Source of the DNA: Roseovarius sp. | GTDB taxonomy: Bacteria > Pseudomonadota > Alphaproteobacteria > Rhodobacterales > Rhodobacteraceae | DNA: 7,289 nt | Direction of reading: 5' to 3' | Assembly (NCBI GenBank): GCA_007125415.1 | Contig: SLDH01000006.1 | Coordinates: 1-7,289, forward strand | The notes under the pieces: model-generated | Databases searched by the model: none | Told to the model about the DNA's origin: nothing | The model's input: the letters and a program-made list of their open reading frames with translations, nothing else | Made by a program: the position numbers and the translations under genes | In this document: piece after piece, positions 1 through 5,090 of the stretch | Layout: each line of letters starts with the position of its first letter | Position numbering within the stretch: position 1 is the stretch's first letter

Positions 1-81
1 GAGGCCGCTTGCGCCGCGCTCTGGCAGGTCTGGGGCCTCTTGCTGGTTTTCGTCATCGGCTGGGCAGTGCTTCTGAGCTGA
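1..81 (+). CDS. C-terminal end of an unidentified membrane protein (partial)
   Basis: Frame 1 is open from the window edge to a TGA at 79-81 and encodes 26 residues. After a short EAACAA stretch it is strongly hydrophobic (LWQVWGLLLVFVIGWAVLLS) and would form one transmembrane helix that ends exactly at the C-terminus. Codon choice is GC-rich and ordinary. A GC-rich inverted repeat (84-102) follows directly, which fits a gene end, and the next gene is convergent. The minus strand is also open here, so the reading rests on the coherent helix and the stop position. The family cannot be named from 26 residues. Confidence 0.5.
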   Translation, partial: EAACAALWQVWGLLLVFVIGWAVLLS

Positions 82-83
82 TC

Positions 84-102
84 GGCGGCCTGCCATGCCG
101 CC
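84..102 (+). terminator. Possible terminator hairpin after the left-edge gene
   Basis: GGCGGC (84-89) and GCCGCC (97-102) form a perfect 6-bp stem with a 7-base loop, starting 3 bases after the TGA of the left-edge gene. No T-run follows, so it is not a classical intrinsic terminator. It could stabilise a 3' end or be incidental in GC-rich DNA. Confidence 0.3.
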
Positions 103-185
103 TGTCACAGATCGGCTCGGTTCCGCATTGTCACAACCGTTGCCGTTAGGTCCGGGAGCGACAACAGGGCCATCCGCGTGCTACG

Positions 186-225
186 GGGCAGGCCAAAAGA
201 CGCGACAACAGAATCTAGCCTGCCC
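186..225 (-). terminator. Possible 3'-end hairpin of the minus-strand operon
   Basis: On the minus strand GGGCAGGC (225-218) lies directly before the TAG of the FMN dehydrogenase gene and pairs perfectly with GCCTGCCC (193-186). The stem can grow inward by about four more pairs if G-T wobbles are allowed. A TCTTTT run lies inside the loop side rather than after the stem, so classical Rho-independent termination is not supported. A 3'-protective or Rho-associated structure is possible. The rest of 82-214 shows no gene, only a 10-bp direct repeat (GCGACAACAG at 158-167 and 202-211). Confidence 0.3.
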
Positions 226-1354
226 TGCTGAGAACCGATGCCTCCACGGATGCGAAGGCAGGAACGCCGAGTTGCCCCAGCGCGCGGTTCAATTCCAGTT
301 CCAGAATCTCGAAGGCGCGGTCGGCACCTGCCGGGCCTGCGGCACCTATCCCATAGGCGAAGGCGCGGCCGGACAGGACGAAATCCGCTCCCAGTGCCTT
401 TGCCCGCAAGATGTCAGCACCGCGGCGAATGCCGCTATCGAGAAGCAGGGCGATGCGCCCTCCAACGGCGTCCCCGATCGGCGGGAGCGCTTCAATGGTG
501 GGGGGGCCGAAGGCGACCTGCCGACCGCCATGATTCGAGACGATGATGCCGTCACAGCCCAGATCAGCACACATCACAGCGTCCTGCGGATGCAGGATGC
601 CCTTGACGAGGAGTGTGCCCTGCCAACGCGCCCGCAACCGTTTCAGGTCGTCCCATGTGAGGCCCGGCTTGATGAGCGTCTTCTGAACATCGGCGTAGGA
701 TGTGGCATTCTGCAGAAGATCCGCATAATTGGCGATGTTCGGCTTGCCGTGCCTCAGTGTTTCCAGCGACCAGCGCGGATTGGCGATGAGCCCGGCGATG
801 ACCCCGGGCGTGATCCTGAACGGGACCGCAAGCTGATTGCGGATATCACGGTCGCGCTTGCCCGCCGCCGGGACATCGGCGGTCACGACGAGCGTGGAAT
901 AGCCCGCAGCCTCTGCGCGGGCGATCAGCCCTTCGGTCACATCCGCATCGCCTGAAACATAAAGCTGGAACCAGCCATTGCCGTCTGCGGCCTTCGCCAG
1001 ACGCTCCAGGCTCGTCGAGGCGGCGGCACTCGCGACATAGGGGATGTTGCGCTGCTTGCAGAGTTTGGCCAGCGTCAGATCCGCATCCGGCCAGAAGGCA
1101 TTGAGCATGCCAATGGGCGCCATCCCGAAGGGCGCGTCATAGCGCTGGCCGAAGAGCGTGACCTGCGTGTCGATCCGGGATGCATCCACCATATAGCGCG
1201 GCATCAGTTCGATCTCTTCGAATGCTTCGATATTGCGACGCATGTTGCGCTCGTTTTCGGCGCCACCATCGACCAGATCAAAGGCGAACCGGGGGATGCG
1301 CCGCCGGGCCCGCAGGCGCAGATCGTCTATCGAGGCGGCCCGGCCCACGCCCAT
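215..1354 (-). CDS. FMN-dependent alpha-hydroxy-acid dehydrogenase (LldD/MdlB family)
   Basis: The product is 379 residues, normal for the family of L-lactate dehydrogenase LldD, mandelate dehydrogenase and glycolate oxidase: TIM-barrel flavoenzymes that oxidise 2-hydroxy acids to 2-keto acids. Family landmarks are clear: the N-terminal IPRFAFDLVDGGAENE block, the FMN-site stretches around APIGM and WFQLYV, LLVKG (Lys251), the catalytic SNHGGRQ motif (His275, Arg278), then LLLDSGIRRGADI and the phosphate-site GADFVLSGRAFAYG. The RWSLETLRHGKPNIANY stretch resembles mandelate dehydrogenase. The Tyr normally found in the FDY(I/L)xGGA motif is Leu27 here, which may alter substrate carboxylate binding. 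The ATG at 1354 shares its A with the TGA of the upstream SDR gene (TGATG), typical of coupling; an in-frame ATG at 1366 would add four residues. As last gene of the operon it may oxidise a 2-hydroxy acid, possibly L-lactate, produced by the pathway. The family is certain; the substrate is not. Confidence 0.92.
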   Translation of the reverse strand: MGVGRAASIDDLRLRARRRIPRFAFDLVDGGAENERNMRRNIEAFEEIELMPRYMVDASRIDTQVTLFGQRYDAPFGMAPIGMLNAFWPDADLTLAKLCKQRNIPYVASAAASTSLERLAKAADGNGWFQLYVSGDADVTEGLIARAEAAGYSTLVVTADVPAAGKRDRDIRNQLAVPFRITPGVIAGLIANPRWSLETLRHGKPNIANYADLLQNATSYADVQKTLIKPGLTWDDLKRLRARWQGTLLVKGILHPQDAVMCADLGCDGIIVSNHGGRQVAFGPPTIEALPPIGDAVGGRIALLLDSGIRRGADILRAKALGADFVLSGRAFAYGIGAAGPAGADRAFEILELELNRALGQLGVPAFASVEASVLSRAG

Positions 1355-2097
1355 CAGATCGACCATCCACCATCAATGGCAAAGGCCTGGCCGGTGGTGA
1401 AGGCCGACAGATCACCTGCAAGATAGCAGACCATCTCTGCAATTTCCGCGGGCTGGCCAAGCCGCCCCATGGGCTGACGCTCCCTGAAGGTGGCCAGCGC
1501 GCTGTCGAAATCGCCTGTCGCGGCCAGCCTGTCGTTGAGCGACGGGCTTTGCACCGTGCCCGGACAGATCGCGTTGCACCGTATGCCGTCCTTGACGAAA
1601 TCGGCCGCGATGGATTTGGTCATGCCAATGATGGCGGCCTTGGACGCGCCATAGGCAAAGCGCCGCGGCGCGCCCTTTTCGCTGGAGACGATCGAGGCGA
1701 TATTGATCACCGAGCCGCTTCCCGCCTCCAGCATACCCGGCAGGACCGCCTTGATCATGCGGAACATCGCCTTGGCGTTGAGGTCGAAGGATCGGTCCCA
1801 GGCCACCTCGTCACAATCGAGAATGCTGCCGTCATGGACCCATCCGGCGCAGTTCAGGAGAATGTCCACGGGCGCGATGTTGGCGACGAGCGCACCGACC
1901 GCTTCGCCATCCAGCACGTCGAGCCGCTGGCCGGTGATGTTCGGGCTTGTCTCGGCCAGAGCGGCGACGGCCGCGCCGTCGATATCGGTGGCGATCACCC
2001 GAGCACCACGCGCGGCCATTGCCTCGGCGCTGGCGCGTCCGATGCCGTTTGCCGCCGCTGTCACCAGAGCGGTCTTGCCTGCAAGTGCGTGTTCCAT
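1354..2097 (-). CDS. SDR dehydrogenase, DHRS6 / 2-keto-3-deoxy-L-fuconate dehydrogenase-like
   Basis: A 247-residue classical short-chain dehydrogenase, a typical length. The cofactor motif is TAAANGIG (13-20), with Ala in place of the first Gly as in DHRS6. An acidic residue at the end of strand 2 (VIATD, Asp38) predicts NAD preference. NCAG is at 82-85, the active-site Ser is near 135, and Tyr149 and Lys153 form YGASK. Stretches such as GWVHDGSILDCDE, KGAPRRFAYGASK and GIRCNAICPGTVQSPSL closely follow mammalian DHRS6/BDH2 and its bacterial relatives that oxidise 2-keto-3-deoxy-L-fuconate; C-terminus DGGWSI. The frame is open upstream to 2334, but the ATG at 2097 is chosen because AGAGGAAA (2101-2108) lies just before it and the Rossmann fold begins at once. 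It starts 10 bases after the KduD-like gene stops and overlaps the next gene. Likely role: oxidising a 3-deoxy-2-keto sugar acid. The substrate is inferred from resemblance. Confidence 0.88.
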   Translation of the reverse strand: MEHALAGKTALVTAAANGIGRASAEAMAARGARVIATDIDGAAVAALAETSPNITGQRLDVLDGEAVGALVANIAPVDILLNCAGWVHDGSILDCDEVAWDRSFDLNAKAMFRMIKAVLPGMLEAGSGSVINIASIVSSEKGAPRRFAYGASKAAIIGMTKSIAADFVKDGIRCNAICPGTVQSPSLNDRLAATGDFDSALATFRERQPMGRLGQPAEIAEMVCYLAGDLSAFTTGQAFAIDGGWSI

Positions 2098-2107
2098 GTG
2101 TTTCCTC

Positions 2108-2872
2108 TCAGCGGGCGAGCCAGCCGCCATCGACGGTGACCACGCTGCCATGGCAATAGGCGGCGGCATCCGACGCCAGAAAGACGGCGGCCCCGGCGAT
2201 TTCGGCAGGGTCGGCAAAACGCCCAGCCGGGATACGGTCCAGCAGCGCCCGGGAACGCTCGGGATCGTCCCGCAACGCCTGCGTGTTGTCCGTCGCCGTG
2301 TAGCCGGGGGCGATGCTGTTGACGTTGACGCCATGCGCTGCCCATTCGTTGCAAAGCGCCTTCGTCAGGCCCAGCACGGCATGCTTGCTTGCCGCATAGG
2401 ACGGCACGCGCAGGCCACCTTGCGTGCCGAGCACCGACGATACGATGACGATCTTGCCCGAGCCCTGCGCGACCATGCGCGCTCCCGCCGCCTGTGACAG
2501 CAGCCAGACCGAATCGAGATTGACGGAGAGCACGCGCTGCCAGTCTTCCAGCGACATTTCGGTGCTGTGCTCGCGGTGGATGATCCCGGCATTGTTGACC
2601 AGAATGTCCAGACCATCGAGCGCGTCCGTGGCAAAGCCCACGACCTCTTCGGCGGCCGTGCGGTCCATACCGGTGAAATCGGCCCTTACGGCCGCGCCCT
2701 TGCGCCCCAGTGCCTCTATGTCGGCGAGGGTGTCGTCGGGTTGATGGCTGCGATAGGTCAGCGCCACATCGGCCCCGGCGGCGGCAAGGCCGAGGGCAAT
2801 ACCCTCGCCGATGCCGGTTGCGCCGCCGGTAACCAGAGCCTTGCGGCCGGTCAGGTCGAACGGATTGCGCAT
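2108..2872 (-). CDS. kduD: KduD-like SDR (2-dehydro-3-deoxy-D-gluconate 5-dehydrogenase family)
   Basis: A 254-residue classical SDR: TGGATGIG at 15-22, NNAG at 93-96, Ser146, and Tyr159/Lys163 in YAASK. It shares long blocks with E. coli KduD as I remember it: GGLRVPSYAASK, the NEWAAHGVNVN stretch, IAPGYTATDNTQALR, the LLDRIPAGRF block and the C-terminal DGGWLAR. KduD interconverts 2-keto-3-deoxy-D-gluconate and the 2,5-diketo acid in uronate breakdown. Strand 2 ends in TYRS with no acidic residue, so NADP use cannot be excluded. The frame is open upstream to 2998 inside the M24 gene, but the ATG at 2872 starts the fold in register (MRNPFDLTGRKALVTGG) and lies two bases after the M24 stop. 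No clear Shine-Dalgarno precedes it, so translation is probably coupled to the M24 gene. Relatives of KduD, such as gluconate 5-dehydrogenases, are the main alternative. Confidence 0.85.
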   Translation of the reverse strand: MRNPFDLTGRKALVTGGATGIGEGIALGLAAAGADVALTYRSHQPDDTLADIEALGRKGAAVRADFTGMDRTAAEEVVGFATDALDGLDILVNNAGIIHREHSTEMSLEDWQRVLSVNLDSVWLLSQAAGARMVAQGSGKIVIVSSVLGTQGGLRVPSYAASKHAVLGLTKALCNEWAAHGVNVNSIAPGYTATDNTQALRDDPERSRALLDRIPAGRFADPAEIAGAAVFLASDAAAYCHGSVVTVDGGWLAR

Positions 2873-2874
2873 GA

Positions 2875-4173
2875 TCAATACCGGTTCGCGATGGGCAGAT
2901 CTTCGGCCGGGAAAAGCGAGATGACCTCGCAGCCGGTTGGCGTCACGACCACCTCCTCCTCGATCCGGGCCGCGGAATATCCGTCTGCCGCCGGGCAATA
3001 GGTTTCCAGCGCGAAGACCATGCCGGTCCGGATTTCCATCGGATGATCGAGGCTCACGGCGCGGCTTATGATCGGGCGCTCATGCAGCGCAAGCCCCAGC
3101 CCGTGACCGAATTGAAGGCCGAAGGCCGCATCTTCACTCGGAAAACCGAGGCTTTCTGCGGTGGGCCAGACCTCTGCCACCTTGTCGGTGGTCACGCCGG
3201 GCTTGATCATGGCAATCGACGCATCGATCCATTCGCGTGCCTTCACATAGGCATCGTTCTGCGCGGGTGTGGCGCGGCCCACATTGAAGGTGCGATAATA
3301 ACAGGTGCGATAGCCCTGATAGCTTTGCAGAATGTCGAAGAAACACTGGTCGCCGGGCCGGATCAGCCGGTCCGTGAAGTTATGCGGATGCGGGTTGCAG
3401 CGTTCGCCCGATATGGCGTTGATCGCCTCCACATCGTCACTGCCCATCTCGTAGAGCAGCTTGTTGGACAGCGCGACGATATCGTTCTCCCGCACGCCGG
3501 GTTTCAACTCTTCATAGATCATGTGATAGACACCATCGACCATGGACGCCGCCTGCGTGAGCAACTGGATTTCGTCCCAGTTCTTGATCTCGCGTGCGGC
3601 AAGCATGATCTGCTGACCATCAACCACCTTGATGCCTTCTTCCTGCAGCGCATGAAACATGGCCGTTTCGGCGTAATCCACGCCCACCGGCATATCCGCC
3701 ATGCCCGCATCCTTGATCAGTTGCGCGATCATCTTGGCGTATTTGCGCATCAGGCCGAATTCGGGCGGGATGGTGCCGCGCATGCCGACCACACCGGCGA
3801 GGCAATGATCGGGCTCCAGCCAGTCGGAATAGCGCTGGTGATGCACGGCGGCCGAGCCGAAATCCCAGACATAGGGGCTGTCATCTCCGGTGAGCAGGCA
3901 GAAACGGCACATCTTGTCGCGTTCCCACTCGCCGATCTTGGTGGCGCTCACATACCGGATATTGTTGACATCGAACAAAAGAAGCGAGCCGGCCTGCGAG
4001 GCCTGCAGCGATTGCCGGGTGCGGGCCAGCCGGTAGCGGCGCAGGCGGTCATGATCGATCCGGCGTTCGAAATCGACCGAATTGTGCCCCCAGGCCGGAA
4101 GACGGTCCCGCCATTCCCAATTGGGTTCAAGATCCTGCGGGGTGAGCATGTTGGGCATCAGGGCGCGTGTCAT
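2875..4173 (-). CDS. M24 (Xaa-Pro aminopeptidase / creatinase fold) protein with an altered metal site
   Basis: A 432-residue protein with the two-part layout of creatinase and aminopeptidase P: an N-terminal domain (about 1-190, with the LLLFDVNNIRYVS strand) and a C-terminal pita-bread domain (about 200-432). The M24 metal-ligand positions can be followed: Asp280 (CFFDIL), His357 (FGHGLGLALHERP), Glu390 (FALETY) and Glu405 (ARIEEEVVVT). The second Asp of the usual GYxSDxTRT motif is replaced by Cys291 in GYRTCYYRT, so only four of five ligands remain. The N-terminal domain somewhat resembles DddP, the DMSP lyase, but the extra metal-binding Asp and the catalytic Asp recalled for DddP are not at the matching places. 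The ATG at 4173 is preferred over the one at 4197 because GGAG (4181-4184) sits 7 bases upstream. Members of this fold include peptidases, creatinase, ectoine hydrolase and lyases. Inside a sugar-acid operon a non-peptidase hydrolase or lyase role seems likelier, but this is inference. Confidence 0.88.
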   Translation of the reverse strand: MTRALMPNMLTPQDLEPNWEWRDRLPAWGHNSVDFERRIDHDRLRRYRLARTRQSLQASQAGSLLLFDVNNIRYVSATKIGEWERDKMCRFCLLTGDDSPYVWDFGSAAVHHQRYSDWLEPDHCLAGVVGMRGTIPPEFGLMRKYAKMIAQLIKDAGMADMPVGVDYAETAMFHALQEEGIKVVDGQQIMLAAREIKNWDEIQLLTQAASMVDGVYHMIYEELKPGVRENDIVALSNKLLYEMGSDDVEAINAISGERCNPHPHNFTDRLIRPGDQCFFDILQSYQGYRTCYYRTFNVGRATPAQNDAYVKAREWIDASIAMIKPGVTTDKVAEVWPTAESLGFPSEDAAFGLQFGHGLGLALHERPIISRAVSLDHPMEIRTGMVFALETYCPAADGYSAARIEEEVVVTPTGCEVISLFPAEDLPIANRY

Positions 4174-4180
4174 TTGACTA

Positions 4181-4184
4181 CTCC
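4181..4184 (-). promoter_or_regulatory. Shine-Dalgarno that sets the M24 gene start
   Basis: Minus-strand GGAG lies 7 bases before the ATG at 4173. The other in-frame ATG, at 4197, is preceded by AACGGTGCGCCGGG with no usable site, so the shorter product is preferred. Confidence 0.7.
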
Positions 4185-4188
4185 ATTG

Positions 4189-4208
4189 GGTGCGCATCCC
4201 GGCGCACC
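4189..4208 (-). other. Intercistronic hairpin before the M24 gene
   Basis: GGTGCGC and GCGCACC form a perfect 7-bp stem with a 6-base loop, directly upstream of the M24 ribosome-binding site. It lies in the only sizeable gap in the operon (4174-4261). It could stabilise processed mRNA or modulate translation. No T-run follows. Confidence 0.4.
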
Positions 4209-4226
4209 GTTGTTTGATTGGAAAGG

Positions 4227-4239
4227 GCGCGAGACGCGC
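4227..4239 (-). other. Second intercistronic hairpin
   Basis: GCGCG-3 bases-CGCGC forms a 5-bp GC-only stem with a minimal loop. On the minus strand it is followed by CCTTTCC, too weak for a clear terminator. Together with the hairpin at 4189-4208 it could cause partial termination or mRNA processing between the BudC-like SDR gene and the M24 gene. Confidence 0.3.
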
Positions 4240-4261
4240 GATACTTGCGCATTCTGCGGTG

Positions 4262-5077
4262 TCATTGGATGCACCAGCCGCCGTCGATATGGATCATCTG
4301 GCCGGTCATGTAATCGCTGTCATTGCTGGCCAGGAATGACGCCGTGCCGGTGATGTCGCGAGGATAGGAGACCCGCTTGATCTGAAGCGCGTCGCGCACG
4401 ATATCGTCATAGGCTTGGCCTTCGCGCTCCTTGAACCCGATATCGACCAGATCCTTGTCAAGCTGTTCCCAGAGCGGCGTGACGACGACGCCAGGCGCAT
4501 AGCCATTCACGGTGATATTGTGCTCGGCAAGGCCGATGGCCCCGCAATGCGTGAGCGCCAGACAACCGTATTTCGAGGTGCAATATACCGTGACATCCAC
4601 CAGGGGCTTGCGCGAGGCGATGGAACCCACATTGATCAGCTTGTAGGGATGTTCCTCCATCGGGCCCTGGGCGATCATCTGTCGGGCCGTTTCCTGCATG
4701 CCGAGCCACATCGCCTTGGTGTTGACATTCATGATCATGTCCCAGTTGTCTTCGTCGATATCCATGAAGAACCGGGGCTTGTTGAGGCCGGCGTTGAAGA
4801 GCCCCACATTGATCGAACCGAACGCCTCAACCGTGGCCGCGACCGCGTTTGCATTATCCTTGCGTTTGGTCACATCCATGCGCACGGCGATGGACCTCCC
4901 GTTTCCCGCGGCGTTGATGCGGTCGGCCACACTCTGTGCCTCGTCCTGATCGAGATCGCCAAGGCAGACATTGGCGCCCTGCGCGGCAAAACTTTCGGCA
5001 TTGGCCGCACCCATGCCGCGCGCCGCGCCGGTAATCAGGATGTTCTTGCCCTTCAGGCGGTTGGGGTCCATGCTCAT
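4262..5077 (-). CDS. SDR dehydrogenase, acetoin/2,3-butanediol or polyol dehydrogenase-like
   Basis: A 271-residue classical SDR. TGAARGMG is at 16-23, and Asp41 at the end of strand 2 (VCLGDLD) predicts NAD. The usual NNAG reads FNAG (94-97). Asn119, Ser152, Tyr165 and Lys169 (YCTSK) complete the catalytic tetrad. The TVNGYAPGVVVTPLWEQLDKDL stretch and the SDYMTGQMIHIDGGW end resemble acetoin reductase/BudC and polyol dehydrogenases. Starts at 5077 (MSMDPN) and 5071 (MDPN) are both served by a long GGAGGAGGAG purine run at 5078-5087; 5077 is given here. The frame also opens with a TTG at 5089. The gene starts 13 bases after the regulator stops, so it is the first structural gene of the operon and may catalyse an early oxidation of the imported sugar or polyol. 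The substrate cannot be read from sequence. Confidence 0.88.
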   Translation of the reverse strand: MSMDPNRLKGKNILITGAARGMGAANAESFAAQGANVCLGDLDQDEAQSVADRINAAGNGRSIAVRMDVTKRKDNANAVAATVEAFGSINVGLFNAGLNKPRFFMDIDEDNWDMIMNVNTKAMWLGMQETARQMIAQGPMEEHPYKLINVGSIASRKPLVDVTVYCTSKYGCLALTHCGAIGLAEHNITVNGYAPGVVVTPLWEQLDKDLVDIGFKEREGQAYDDIVRDALQIKRVSYPRDITGTASFLASNDSDYMTGQMIHIDGGWCIQ

Positions 5078-5087
5078 CTCCTCCTCC
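5078..5087 (-). promoter_or_regulatory. Strong ribosome-binding site of the BudC-like SDR gene
   Basis: Minus-strand GGAGGAGGAG lies between the regulator stop (TGA at 5091-5093) and the ATGs at 5077 and 5071. The repeated GGAGG core gives acceptable spacing to either ATG (5 or 8 bases), so the exact start stays open by two codons. Its strength suggests the enzyme gene is translated more than the regulator. Confidence 0.75.
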
Positions 5088-5090
5088 AAA

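Noticed and set aside
95..955. Long plus-strand open frame opposite the FMN dehydrogenase gene
   Set aside because: It is antisense to a clear conserved enzyme, its product has no recognisable domain and is rich in Arg, Gly and Ala, and high GC content readily leaves such frames open.
2098..2334. 79-residue N-terminal extension of the DHRS6-like SDR
   Set aside because: The extension lies wholly over the end of the KduD-like gene, is Arg/Pro-rich and unlike any SDR, and the ATG at 2097 has a good ribosome site right before the Rossmann fold.
2875..4173. DMSP lyase DddP identity for the M24 protein
   Set aside because: The N-terminal domain has some resemblance, but the additional metal-binding Asp and the catalytic Asp after the HGVGL motif recalled for DddP are absent at the aligned places.
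3043..4353. 436-codon plus-strand open frame opposite the M24 gene
   Set aside because: The minus strand carries all M24 landmarks. The antisense product is His/Asp/Arg-rich with no coherent fold signature, a mirror of minus-strand codon bias.
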